Assembly: GCA_037043015.1 (NCBI GenBank) | Contig: CM073324.1 | Span: 4,147,413-4,211,412 of the forward strand | From: Bryum argenteum | Taxonomy: Eukaryota; Streptophyta; Bryopsida; Bryales; Bryaceae | Reading direction: 5' to 3' | DNA: 64,000 nt | Shown: one piece after another, positions 35,118 through 48,345 of the stretch | Layout: each line of letters begins with the position of its first letter | Position numbering within the stretch: position 1 is the first letter of the stretch | Notes under the pieces: model-generated | What the model was told of the DNA's origin: nothing | Databases searched by the model: none | Seen by the model: the letters and a program-made list of their open reading frames with translations, nothing else | Program-made: the position numbers and the translations under genes

Positions 35118-38100
35118 TTACCCCTTTCTTAAATGTGAGCGTCCCCGCGAACACATTCGTCCCCTCCAACATGATTGCCTTTAACTGGAATCATCAGCCG
35201 AGGCATCCTCCGGTTCGGAACCGGTGTCTGCCTCCGAAATTGATTCGGGGTAGTACCTTTTCACTCGAGATCCATTCGTTCGGGTTGGTAGGGGGTTACC
35301 TTGCAAATCCTCAAGCTGTAATGACCCATTGGCGAAGACCTCCGTGACCTTGTAAGGTCCGATCCACCGGTGTGGAGTTTTCCGGGAAGTCCATGAACCG
35401 GCCGTCGTCGTGACAAGAGGACCAGCGTCTCGGTTCGGATTCCATGATCCCGGGAAGGCGTCGGTCATAGATTACCTTTCGGTTCTCTTGCTCTACCCGG
35501 TTTTTCTCAATGGCCTCCTCCTCGGCTCCTCCAAGTTGTCAATGGCCATCGGCGGGGGTGTCATCCTCCACTCTTTCCCCATCCGGATTGCCATTACCCG
35601 GTGAGACTCGATGTTGAGCTCGATGCCGTGGATGCATTCTTGTCCGAACACCATGAAGAACGGGTCTTCCCGGTGGTGGTCTTCTCCGAGGTGTTGTAGG
35701 CATGTATGGCGGATGGCAGCTTGCGATCCCAATCCGTCTTGTGTGCCGACACCATTTTGCTGAGGATTTTGCCAACAATTCCGTTGGACCGCTCCGTAAG
35801 ACCGTTAGCCTTCGGGTTATACGGAGTCGTCTTCCGGTGTTTGATGGCATACCTCTTGGTCAGATCCTCCACAATGTCGTTGATGAAGTGCTTTCCCCGG
35901 TCACTCACCAACTCCAGGGGGTACCCGAAACGCATCATGATCTCCTCGAAAAGGAACCGGGCTGCTACTCGTGCGTCGTTTCCTCTTGTAGCCCGGGCCT
36001 CTACCCATTTGGTGGCATAATCCGTAGCCAGGATTATGTACCTCTTCCGATCACTACTGACCGGATTGACTGGACCGATGAAATCAATCCCCCATTTGAC
36101 AAAAGGGGCTAAGGGGATGATGGGGGTCAGTGGCCAGTGGTGCTTCGTCTGCGGGGCACCGGTCCGCTGGCACTGGTCACAACTCCGGACGTACTTCTTC
36201 ACATCACGGATGATGTAGGGCCACCAATAACCAGCACTTTTGATCCGGTTCACCGTGCTCATCGCTGCGAGGTGTCCTCCCGAATCGCCTGCGTGAAGTG
36301 CCTCCATCACCGGTTTACGTTCGTCAGGCTCCAAGCAGCGTCGGATGACATCATCAGGTCCCATCCGGAAGAGGATCCCGGATAGGAGGGTGTAGGGTGC
36401 CATTTTGTACTGGAACACGCTCTTCTGATCCCTCAACATGCCTTCCGGATACTCCCCCGTGTTCAGAAAATCCCTGATGTCCTGATAGTCCGAAACGGGT
36501 GCCTGTTCAATGTGGAACACTCCTGTGGAGGGAACCGGGTTCCCTTCCGAAAACTCGTCCGGAAAGAGGCTCGGTACATCCTCAAAAGCTTTGTCCCCGC
36601 GCATCCGGGAGAGGTAATCCGCATTGGAATTGGCTTTCCCGGATTTCACCTTCACTTCGTAATCAAATTCCTGGAGGAGTAGGATCCATCGGGCAATCCT
36701 CCCGGGACAGGTCAGCCTTGTTAACAAGGTACTTTCAGTGAGTCATGGTCCGTATGGAACACGACTTTGTAACCGAGGAGGTAATGCCGGAACTTCTTGC
36801 GTGAGTACACCATCGCTAACGCTTCCTCTCTCGTGGTGGTGTAATTGCGCCCGCTGAGCTCATCTCGCCGCTAGCGTAGTAAATCGGGTTCTCCCGCCTC
36901 TTGGTCGTCCGCTTGCCACAAGATGGCCCCTAGGCACCATCCGGACGCATCAATGGTCACATTAAACTCCTTCTTCCAATCCGGTGGGGAGAGGATTGGA
37001 GCACGGACCAACTGCTTCTTCAGATCCTCGAACGCAGCCTGCCGTTCGGATGTCCACACGAACGGCTCGTTGTTCTTCAAAGAACTCCGTCGAGGGGACG
37101 CCCTCCTGGCATAGCTGTCGATGAATCTCCGGTAGTACCCGACACAGCCGAGGAATCCTCGAACTTCCCGCACCGTCCGGGGTGGGGATAGGGTCAGGAT
37201 TACCTTAACCTTATCTGTGTCCACTTGCAACCCTTGCCGACTAACAACGTGTCCTAACAGCAACCCGGTTTCCATGCCAAAGAAGCATTTACCGGGATGC
37301 GGTTTGAGGTCCGTCTCTGCAGTATACTGGAAGGTTTGGCGAAGGTGGGAAAGGTGGCTCTTCCGTTCTCCAAACACCGCGAAGTCATCGATAAAGACTT
37401 CCAAGAAATGTCGAAGGAAATCTTTAAAGATGTCAATCATGAGCCTCTGGAAGGTGCCCGGGGCGTTACAAAGTCCGAAAGGCATCCGGTTGAACGCGTA
37501 GGTTCCCCATTCCGTCGTGAAGGTGGTCTTCAGCTGATCGCTAGCCCGGATTGACACTTGGTTGTAACCCGAGAATCCGTCGAGGAAGCTGTACAGTTCC
37601 CGACCGGCTACATGATCAAGAATGACATCGGTGAAGGGTAGGGGGTAGTAGTCCTTCTTGGTGGCCGCATTCAACTTCCGAAATCCTGGCGACGCGGATC
37701 TTCACTTTCCCATCTGCTCCGGTTTTCTTCGGAACAACCACTATCGGAGAAACCCATTCCGAGTTGTTGACCGGGTAGATGAACCCTGCATCCAGCAACC
37801 GATCTATCTCCTCCTTCACCATCAGCGAGTACTTCGGGTTTAGTCGGTGATCGACAAGAACCGACCGAACGGCTCCATCGATCAAATCGATTTCATGCTC
37901 TCCCAGGTGGGAAGGGATTCCCCCCAAGTCGCTGGGAGTCCAGGCGAACACGTCGGAATATTCCGCCAGCAGTTGGCGGCATTCCTCCTTTTCCTCCGCG
38001 GTCAACGTCTTCCCCACGTAGAACTTTCGTCCTGTCCGAACTTCCATCTCCTCGTAGTCCTTGGGTGAGACCACGTTCTTGATCCTCTCAGGTCCTTTCT

Positions 38101-41100
38101 CCTCTGGATCCGGATCCAACGCCCCCCATGACAAGTGACTTCCCCCTCCCATTCGTAAAGGTTGGGTATCCGGGTTAGTCAGTTGTTGGCGTACCCACTT
38201 CTCCGTGAGTGCGGTACATGATTCGCCCAGGGAACGGTCCTCCACATCGGTCTTCCCTTCCCGGAGTGGGTCCAACTGCGCAGAGGGGTGCTTCCTCCGG
38301 GACTTGCTGCGGGAATTCAAGTCCTTCTCCACCAATCCGGTAAACTCCTCGACCGGATAGCACGCCTGGGACTCCGGTTCGACTCCGACCAATCCGAGGT
38401 GTAATCCTCGGTGGCACTGGTTTCTCCTTCGTGAGCGACGTGTTTCCAAGGAATCCGGACAGGGTCTCCCAACCCGAATTCCTTCTCTCCGGTCTACCAC
38501 TACCTTGGCCGATAGAGCCATGGTCGTCCAAGCAAAGATTCGGAAGGGTCTTCCTCGTCAACCCGGATCACCACGTAGTTCAGCAAATAGGTCCGCTTTC
38601 CCACACGGGATGGGATCCGAGAGAGAAGGCCGACCGGAACTACTCGAGATTGGTCCGCCATCCGTAGCACCAGGCCGGTTCTCTCCAAGGTCGTAACCGA
38701 GGTCGTATGCCGTATCCTCCAAAGATGAGGTTAACCCCGGATCCGCCATCTACCGGAACGTTATGGATATTGCAGCCATCAACTTCAATCGTAATTTCGG
38801 GGCTCCGTAATCCTCGAGGCAAAGCAAAATTTACCGCCACCGCCGGAAGCTTGTACCTCTTCTTCCTTCTCTCGTATCCAAGCCTCCCGGATAACCTTCG
38901 GTAATTGACGTTGTCGTGGAGTAGTTGACCGATTGTGACGTTCGCGCTACCGATCCTTGACGCCCTGCGCAGATGTCGTACTCATCCACCCTTGCCTTGG
39001 GTCCCGGTTTCAATATCACCGGATTGTCCACAAACGGACTTTCTTCGCCTCCGGTTTCGGGTCCTCCTTCAAAGAAGGAGTTCGACTTCATCGATTATGT
39101 CTATTTCTAACCTATCGTACTCCACCCCTTTCTTTGCTTCTACCGGGGTGGTTCTATCGTGGCCGACTACTCCGGTTTACCTCCTCGGAGTAACCGCCCG
39201 GACTATCCTGCGTTTCCGCCGGCCCTGGTATTCTTCTTCTTCCGCCGACTACCGGAGTCCGTATTGCCTTTGGTGGAGCTGCGGGTGGAGACCTTGTTCA
39301 CAGCAACCTCCCCACGTCCGCAGGTTCCACCTCCCGGCATCATTTGGGCGGATTGTCTACCCCGGCGGTGTGCGCGTAGTTCATGTGATCATCTCCCGGG
39401 TGGCTCCACCACCATCTTCGGTGCAATCTTCTCGTCGAGGAGGTTTTGGACAACTCGTCTCCCTATGGCCATGCTCCCCACAGTTTTGACAAGGTAGGAT
39501 TCAGACGACTCCGTTACCTTGCAGAGGCTCGTTGAAGCACCCGGTCGCATAATGACCATACTGTCCACACGGTAGCACTGGACATTGTCCGTGTAGTCAG
39601 AACTCGCCGATCCCGGGTGGGCCGTTGGAACTAGCTCCCGCCCATGACCGGATCTGCTGGGTTGCCCGTTCGGTCGAGGGGGGTTCCTCTTCCTCTTCCG
39701 TAACCGGTTTGGACTTGGTAGATGTATCGACATCACCATCCGCATAATCATCATCATCCGCATGGTGTACTCCACTCCGTCTCCGCCTCCACGAAATGGA
39801 CAGGCTTCTTCGCTTTTGCGTGGGCGATCCGAAGCGAAATGGCGGGCTCACGGCGGCGTGAACACCACACGTTCGACCTGGTACTTGAGGGCGTTTTCGG
39901 GATGGCCGGTTCTCCGTGAGGTTGACCTTGATGGCGCGGAGTTCGCCGGGGAGGAGCTTCATGTTGTCTTCCGGTTCGACCTTGATCTTGATGGTCGCCT
40001 TCTCTTTACCGGATTTCGCGGCCTTGTTGCTGCCGGACCTCTTCGGGGGGTCCGACTCGCTATCCGGATCGCCATCCTCCTCGGACTCCTTCTCGGCCAA
40101 AGACTTTGTCATCCTCCGAGCCGTCCGACTCCGTTTCCTCTTTCTTTTTCTTGCGGTCCTTCTCGCGCTGCTTCTTATTTTTCTCCTTCTTCGGATCACG
40201 CAGAGATAGGGCCGAATCCTCGTAATCCTGAGCAGCCTCCATCGCCGCTCGGAGTGTAACCGGTTTGGTCCTCCGGATCTAGAAGGCCATCTCATTCGGG
40301 AGACCGGCTATGTACCACTGAATGGCTACAATCGGAGCAATGTCCGTTGTGACTTTATTCATGAGGGACTTAACCCTCATCCCGTACTGCCGGATGTTCT
40401 CAGACCTCTTCTTGGTGATCTCGCTCAACCGGCCCAGGGCTCTGGCCTCTCCTCCCGATTCACGGAAGGTGTGAAGGAACAATGCTGTGAGCTCCTCCCA
40501 GTTCTCGCGCACCTCATCCGGAACATCCATGAACCACTTGAGTGCTTCCCCCTTCATCATTCCGGAGAAGACTCTCAACCGGGACTCGGATCTTCCCGGT
40601 TGGCGTTCGCCGTGGTGGTGAATTCTTGCAACCGATCGTCCACGTCCTTGCTACCATCTCCTTGGAAGCGATTATACTTGGCGAGTGAGTGGGGCAGCTC
40701 TCCTTTGACCGGGCGGGAGCCTCCATGGGGTTTGGCCTCCTTTCCTCCGGTGCAACTAGTATCTCCACACCCGGTGGAGGGGCCGGGCACGTTCCACTCC
40801 CTCACGGGAACAACAACCTCTTCCGGTGGAGCGGCGTATAGCGTTTCTTCTAGGCCGTACGGAACCTCTCGTGCTTGGATAGTTGGGGTAACTACCGGAA
40901 TGGTACTCCTTCTCGCAGACCGGGTAACACGTCGTGAGTCCGGTTCATTTGGTTTGCCCTTGAGTCATGAAGCAACTTCTTTGGTATTCCTCAAGAGAGG
41001 CCTCCCCTCGTTGATCCGACTCGCACTTGCGACTTCGTCTTTGACGAGCTCACCAAAGATTCCGATTTCCCGCGGCATCCACCGGATCTACAAAACGGAA

Positions 41101-41173
41101 CTCGGCGTCCCTACGGAGAGTTCTTGGCTTCACAGCTTTAGAATCCCCGGCAGCGGCGCCAAAGTTTCACTCA
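35118..41173 (-). mobile_element. Internal region of the minus-strand Ty3/gypsy element
   Basis: About 6.06 kb, collinear with the internal region of the inner copy in opposite orientation. Reading on the minus strand: primer-binding site 41,161-41,144, gag about 40,970-39,370 with zinc knuckles, protease near 38,850-38,500, RT about 37,850-37,200, RNase H about 37,000-36,600, integrase about 36,340-35,540, C-terminal tail to about 35,180. Broken, with several breaks, although the pol part has longer open stretches than the inner copy. With its LTRs this is the original insertion at this locus. Confidence 0.85.
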
Positions 41174-44100
41174 TGTCGTGAGTTACCAGACCGAGAAGAC
41201 CAAAAACAGCGCAATTTTACTTATGCAACCAAGCAAAATGGTTCGCCTTCCGGGTAACGTTCCACGGAGATTCGTGAAGTGTGAAGACCAAATGAAACCG
41301 GACCAACAACCTATGGACGCTACAACGACAGTAAAAACGTTCTAATCTACCGGATTAGGGAACTCGGGAATTAAGACCCAACTAATACTTAAACCCAAAA
41401 CCCCGGGGTGACCGGTAGATTCGATCCGGTTGCCTTCCTTACAACTCGATTAATATTCGGCCGGTTAGGGCTGTTTGTGCGGGTGATTTAATTTAACCTC
41501 CGTGAATCCTCGAGGGGTTCTTCCTGTGAGTTTTTCGTGAGAGTACGGAAGGGGCACTCTCCTCCGGTTGATTAGGGTATTTGGAATTTCACCTATACTT
41601 GTATCTCTCTCTCTTTCTCTCTCTCTCGGGGTTCCTCCCTTACAATCGCCGCTACCACTTGATAAATTCCCTCAAACGGTAGGTCACACCGGCGGCCGTC
41701 CGGTTCTCTCCTTCTTCCCGAGCGACACAACTTGTGATCCGGTGCACGGTGAGTAGCATCCCACTACTCGGCCCACAAGATTTCCTACTACGCACACCCG
41801 GCGGTTAGGTGGTGTCCGGATTGGGGGCTACTCCCTTCGTGGACTTTCTCACCCGAATATCCCATCCGGGGTGGGTCGCGGGGTGGCTTTACTCACCAAT
41901 CCCGGCTCTCTGTCCGTGATCCGGTTAGAGTCACGACCTCCCCTCCCTTGGGCACTTGCTACAACTCCTCCAGGACGTTCGGACTCCTCTCACTAGGACC
42001 TCTTACTGACGGTGTCACCCCTCCGGTTATTCCCCTCTCGGATATCTCGGACTCGTGACTACCAGACCAACAAGGGACTTCTGTAGATCCACTACCGGTT
42101 TCCAAACCTCACCTTGCACAAAAGACCAAGCAAATCACTCGCATGCACACACACAGCAAGGACGCAAAGTTTAGATGCAAAACTGAGCCTTTACTCACAG
42201 GGGGGTGGATCGCAGGAAAGACCCGAAGGACTCCGCAGAGCCTTCGGTAAGCATGAAGGTTCGGATTTCCGGAAACCCTATCAGATCCGGAATTCCCGGG
42301 TCTCCGAGATTTCCGGGTGAGTGGCCAAAAGGGCATCTACTATTTCTAGCTACTTCTAACCTAACTAATGACTAACTAATCTTCTTTCGGCGGCGCGGGG
42401 CGGCTCGAGGGGGCTGACGGCGGGGTATTCCTCCTGAAAGTGCCTGCCAACTCGCGGGGAGGAATCTGCCTCCCTGATCACCCCGGGTGTAGAAGTAAAA
42501 CCTCGGGTTTTATTGTGTCCTCCGGTTCTTCCACCTGTCCCGGAGTGCCTTCAACTTTGAGGGAGGGGCGCGGGATGGACTTCCTTCTTCTTCATGCGGA
42601 ACCACGGGCTCCTCCTCGCTGCCTTTCTGCGGGGCCACGGGTTCATCTCGATGACCTGCTCACCCGGATCTCCGACCTCGTTGTCTTGGGCCTCCGGGAG
42701 AGCTGCTACTTTCTCGAGCCGCTCGGGAAGTCTCGACCCTTCTCTCTGTGGCACCGTCAACCGGGATCTCATCCGGTTGTTGAGAGGGGTTCACCTCTCC
42801 TTCCACCACCGCTCCACCTCGGAGGGACCGGGTAGTCTGTCTCACCGGGGTATCATCTCCCGAGGGGAGTTGCGGCTTGTCCTCCTCCCCTGCCCTCCGA
42901 ACGCCACCATCGATCGGGATCCTGCTCTCCCCTCAAACGGGCGGGGATACTCCTTCCACCTCCATGGGCATCGGCCCCTCCCGGCACCTCGGGGGTGCGA
43001 TTACCTCCCCTTCCGGGAGGGCTTCCCGAATCTCCACGTGGGGAGGGCCCCAACAACCTACCCGTAAGAGTCCGGAACTCTTTTAGGCCTTTGGTTGATG
43101 CCGGTTGCGTGCCTCTGAGCGGCTCCAGAGATTGGGGTGATTCACCGATCCCAATCCGAGCATCATAGAAGGCCGCCTTCGTTTGAGCCTCGCATCCGGT
43201 TGCAAAGACCTTCAAGATGGAGTGCAAGACCGTCCGATCAATGTTCTGCAACCTCTAGAGTGCAGCCTCCTGCCCCTCCACAACCCTCCTGAGGGCTTCC
43301 ACCTCCGGATGTGCCTCCGTGTCCGAGGGGTCCGGTCCACACTGGACTCCCACGGATGCCTTCTCCTTTGGCCGGGCCTTGGCACTGACTCTACCTTCTC
43401 CCTCCTCAGCTTGGCCGTTTCCCGCTGCATCTCCTCGGCCAACTCCGGGTACCTCTCCACGTTGGGGGTCTGGAAAACCCGCTCGAGTCGCGCCAGGGAG
43501 GTGAACAATTGTTCATTCTCCCTATCTACCTCTTCCATGGCCAGCCGGATGGGGTGGAGGATACCCTCGCTGGGTATCCGGTAGTAGGGGCGGGGGAGCA
43601 CCGGGGTGGTGTTGCCCGTCCCGGGGGTCACATGTCCTCTGTGGGATGACTCCGGAGCTGCCACTGATGCTGGAGTGGCCGGGGCGGGGTCACTCCTCTG
43701 CTCCGGTAGCTCCAGTCGGGGAGGTATGGCCCTCTCGGGGTGTTCTCTTCCTCTCGCAATGAGCAGCCTCCTCTTCACCTTGGTGGCTCTCCGGGATCGG
43801 CTCGCTATCGGGCGAGAGCCGGATCTCGCATCGGTGAGGGGTCCGGACTTGGGGCACGCTCCTCCTCGACGGCCCCTCCGGCTGTGCCACCGGACTCGCC
43901 GACCTCTTCCTCTTCTTGGCCTTGCACTTCGAGGTTGGGTATTCTCTCCCTCCGGGGGGCCTCTGTCCGGGTGGAGGCACCTCCGCAATAGCCCTCGCGC
44001 ATGACCACCTCCTCATTCGGGACCTCTGTATCACCGGGGTGGGATTCGGACGGGAGAACGTCTTCTCCCAAAGCCGGTCGTATCCTTCCTCCTCACCCCT

Positions 44101-45754
44101 CGGGATGGTCTTGCACTGTCGAGGTGGGGCTTCCTCTTCCTCCTCTTCCTCGCTCGGCCCTCCTCCTCCGCGGATTGGTCTCCACCCGCCTCGGCTATCT
44201 CCTCGGCCCCTTCGCTCTTTGGGCTCTTGTCCTCCGGATGAGGGGGACGATCTCTTCTTCTTCTTCCTCTTCCTCCTCTCGCATTCGGCATGAACAGGGA
44301 GGGCATTGTTCGAGAATTCCGGGTGGGGTTCACCCGGCTACTTTTTTTTCTCCAGGTGGGCCCGGGAGTCCATCTTTGGTCCGGCTTGTTTGGGCCCCAC
44401 CGCTCGGCCTGTCGAGTGGCGGGTTCGGTGACCCCTCCGGTCGGTAGCCCGGACTTGCTCCATCTCCTCCCGGATTCGGAAGAGGTTGGCCCTCGCGGAT
44501 CTCCGGATGGGAGGTCGTGCTTCTCGTGCCGAGAGAATATCTCCCGGTCGGTGAGGATGCCGTGCCGTTGGTAGAGGTGGAAGATGTAGGGGGCGGTGGG
44601 CACCCCTTCGATTCCCAATCTTCATCACCTCCCATTGTACCACCTCTGATGATGTGGTGCCACCCGACCGCATCCGTCCATCGTAATTCCCCAAAATAGC
44701 CTTCATCGCCTTCACGGTGCGGGTGGTCGGCTTGTCCGGGTGAGTATGGGGAGGAGAAACCGGAGGAGGCGCGTCACCCGGGGTCCTTGCGGTCCTCCGG
44801 TTTGAACCCGTCTTTCTCCGTTGGCCCCTTGCGGAACGGTTCCTCAATCCGTCGTCGCCCTTCTTCTTGATGTAGCCGATCGGGAGTCCGGGAATTTGTA
44901 AGTCGCCCTCCAATGGCGAGGTCCCCGATTATCCGTCTTCCCCCTCGGAAGTGCGCCACATACATCTCGGGAAGCGGTGGGTGACGGTCTCTCGATGATG
45001 GCCAGTCCGCCAGTCCCACGGGGCATCGTATGACCGGCGCACCCCATCCGGAGGAGGTCATCATCCTCGCTCCGCTCAGTGCGGTGGCGGCTCGGGCACT
45101 GCGGCTTCACCGACTTGAGGGGAATCGGCATCCCCGATCGCCACGGGGCCACCTCCCTCCTCTTCGGCATTGCTCCCGGTCTCCGTAGTCGCCCGGAACT
45201 ATTCTCTCCCCGCTTTCCCGGACCGATTCCGGTAGAAACCCTACTTCGAAACCCTAATCTCTCCAAACTCTGCTTTTCCAACACCCTCGGATCGCTGAGC
45301 TCTCAAACTCGCTCTATCTCTCAAAACGCGCGGACTGGAATGGCTGAGAATGGAGGCGGCGGCTCCTAATAACAACAAACCGGAACTCTCCCTCCGAGAC
45401 ATCATCACCCCGCTCGAGACGCGTACACGGGAAGTACCCGGTCATCATTGAGCCGCCGGTGATTATGTCGGGCGCCGCGAAGTTTTCCGCCCTTTTCTCC
45501 CGGTCGACCGCGCCCCGGTCATCAACCCGGTAGGGAGAACCGCCCATCCGGGCATCTCGTGGTATCGGCCGGGTATCAACCCGGGTATCCGGTAAGCTTT
45601 AGAATCCCCTAAGGTTAGCCGGAAGAATCCTATCACAAAAGTACTATCTACGAACCGGGTTAAGCAGGCCGGTTTTTATTCCTACTTGCTAAATCAGCTA
45701 TTTTACTCCTAATTAATTGCTAAAAACAAAAATATTGGAGAACAGGGTTCGACA
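41174..45754 (-). repeat. 5' LTR of the minus-strand Ty3/gypsy element
   Basis: 4,581 bases, complete, with termini tgtcgtgag (left) and ggttcgaca (right) on the plus strand. It is followed at once by the CGAAT target duplication. It carries its own LTR-internal coding-type region at about 45,167-42,514. Confidence 0.85.
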
Positions 45755-46590
45755 CGAATTATTTTTATCTATTTAATACATTCAACCGTAAGATCGTGAA
45801 CCGAAGCCTATCTTAAGTTACTATTTTAAAAAGTGACCTTAGGATGTTTATCATTTGCGAGATCCTAACATCCAAATTTTGTTTAAAACTTTATTTGGGA
45901 TTTGCTCCGGAGGCAGTGTCTCCACGGTGCAAAGGGGGAGTTGGAGATTGTTACCAACAAAATTTTGGTCATATTTTTTCCCATGTATGTAATCAAGTGT
46001 AGTAAATTCATGCAAAATATGGGAGCCTCATTCCTCTTGATTGACATTCTTACAAGTTATTTTCTAAAAGCAGGTCCGAAAACAATACTATAGTAAAACA
46101 TGCACGTCGTTACGTATATTTCGTATTATAAAGAACTTAAAGTGGGGTATGTGAGTGTAGGAGTTTGTGATTTTTGAGGTAACTTATTTCTAACAGTTTT
46201 CCATAATCTAAAATATGTAATTCATAATTTACTAATACATTTTGAGCTTGTGTTGGTAATTTCTGGAGGCTGCCACTGTAAAATTGGTAAATATTATGAC
46301 TTAAATATTTTTGGAATTTCAGTAGTGATTGGCTTATAAACATATGAGAAGAAAAATAGAATATAAATCGCTAATTTTGAATTATCCAACCAACACTTAA
46401 AAATTGAATCAATAGGTTTTTTTGGGCTTTACCCTAAAGGCCTCATCCAAATGGTGCAAAGGGGCAAAATATTATAATAAACATAAGTGTACTTGGTGGG
46501 CCAAAATTTGAAAGGCATGCAATGCATTTGAAACAAAGAGTATTGTTGGAGTGAAAATAGAACATGCATACTAATTCATAAACTATAATA
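45755..46590 (+). repeat. Original insertion-site flank (segment S), starting with the right CGAAT duplication
   Basis: Starts with the target duplication (45,755-45,759). It is the true continuation of 14,678 before the LTR insertion and forms the spacer between the Tyr-rich gene and the kinase-like gene. Its inverted copy is at 16,109-16,946. No gene is recognised in it. Confidence 0.8.
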
Positions 46591-46614
46591 AAACCGATAT
46601 GAGTAAAACAAATT

Positions 46615-48110
46615 CTACGTTTTCCTATTCGTAATTCGTCCGAAAATGCTCATGAGGCGTGGGCCAATGAAACATTTCGCTAAAGCGTGAGATGATATGG
46701 GACAACCCTCCAGCGCCGTCACGGCTCTCGTTGCATACTCTATCCATGTAAAGATGGAAAGCTTGTGCAAGGTCTTCATTGGAGAATACCGAAGTATTTC
46801 GGTTTCCACGTTGCAAGCTCGTGACGCCGTAGACATGGTCATCCCATTAATTCTTTGTGCTATGCGGGCCGTGGCAAACTCCTCCGAAGCAATCGAGTAT
46901 TTTGGAATAACTCGTAAATCCTCACCCGCTTTGTACAAGAACGCCACTCGTGGATCTACCCAATAACGTTTTTCGCAGGGGTCTCCACCATGTCCTCACG
47001 TTTTGTGAATGTATAAAGGGATTGCATTGGTTCCTGAACCGTTGTGGAAAAGCCCCAATCGCATACTCCGATATACACTCGTGATTCATCAGCAGGGAAG
47101 TGGAGAAGGATATTATCTGGAGATATATCGTTATGGAGGTGGTGGCTCTTGTGGACCTCGTTCATGATATGCAACAACGCCCAAGCAAGCTCTGTCCGTT
47201 TTTTACGGAATCGAATCAGTTGATGAGCCCGAATAACTTCGTCATCAGAGTAATTCCCAAAGTTCAAATGTACAAAGACATCGTCACCATAATCCATATC
47301 GCGGTTCAACATCTCTCGAATAGTCCCGCCATTCCACCAAAACGCATAGCCTTGATTCTTCACTGGATGAATGGCCACAAAGCGGATCACACCAGGGTGT
47401 CTAATCCTTATCGCCATAGACTCATTCATATGCTCCAATTTTGCCAACTCCGGTCGTGTCAAGAAATGAATGGAAGTTTTTGCAGCAAATTCCCAAAACG
47501 GTTCAATGCCTGCAACACCTTCAAAGCGAACTTTGATAATAGTACCATACCGTCCCTTCAACCTCGTCCTATCAACTCGTATGATTTGGGTTTGTATCCG
47601 AATGGTAACCAAATGAGTCAATCGCATGGTTTGAGTTTGTCGTCCCTCAAGGGATTGCCACCATGTTCCAGAGCCTCGACGGTGTGAATTCTTTGAAAAT
47701 GCCCTCATTTGGGCAGAAAAACAATCAGCCCTATTCACCACGTCAACGAAATCCTCATCACCCTCCCGAAACATCCTTCCATATTTGGCTATTACAACCT
47801 TGGGATTCCAAAGTGCATCCTTCACCCTATTATCCAAAAACCACATGAACCCTCGTTTCTCTGTCTCTGCTACCCACTTCGGATGCTGAAGCACTTCTAT
47901 CATGAGATCTCTCATTTCAAGCTTGAACTTCTCGATGCCCTCCTCTTGATATCTCGCATATTTGCTTTCCAATGCTCGAAGATCATTGGCCTCATAGAAT
48001 TTGACGGTAAATTCTATCAAGAATACCTTACAAAAGTCACCCGGGACCTCATGAGCCTCGAACTTCTCAAAGAAGTTCGCACCACCCTTCCTCTTCTTCT
48101 CCTTCGGCAT
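46615..48110 (-). pseudogene. Protein-kinase-like gene, element-borne, broken
   Basis: Starts at ATG 48,110-48,108 (MPKEKKRKGG). A charged, mostly helical N-terminal half of about 150 residues without recognised domain is followed by a kinase-like domain. This has a weak glycine-loop region (GRYGTIIKVRF), an AAKTS Lys candidate, a HP-x-V-I-R-F segment, a catalytic loop HNDISPDN with conserved Asp and Asn, and DWG in place of DFG. The frame ends at 46,956, but the kinase-like sequence continues in another frame (RYWVDP..., 46,947-46,615). One frameshift near 46,975-46,985, probably in a C-run, therefore breaks it. It may have been active before breaking, since the key Lys, Asp, Asn and Asp are present. 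It is read from GC block D and may be cargo of a DNA element. Confidence 0.65.
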
Positions 48111-48335
48111 CTTGATCCCAAAAAAGGAAATATGTAAAGAAAGTGTAGTAAGTTTTTAAAAAAACTTTTCAAAAAAAAACAACAAAAACTCCCCCCGTAT
48201 AACGAGTCACTTCCTTCCTCCAAAAGACAAGGAGCGGTGGGACGGGAATTACAAGAATTCCGGCCCGAGAGACACTCCGCATCCTCTCTTCGTGAGAAAT
48301 GGAGGAAAGAAGTGAGGGAAAAGGAGGGCGGTCGG

Positions 48336-48345
48336 CTTTTTATAG
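48336..48345 (-). promoter_or_regulatory. TATA box for the kinase-like gene
   Basis: Minus strand ctataaaaag at the inner edge of GC block D, about 230 bases before the ATG. The leader between them contains long A/T runs. Confidence 0.65.
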
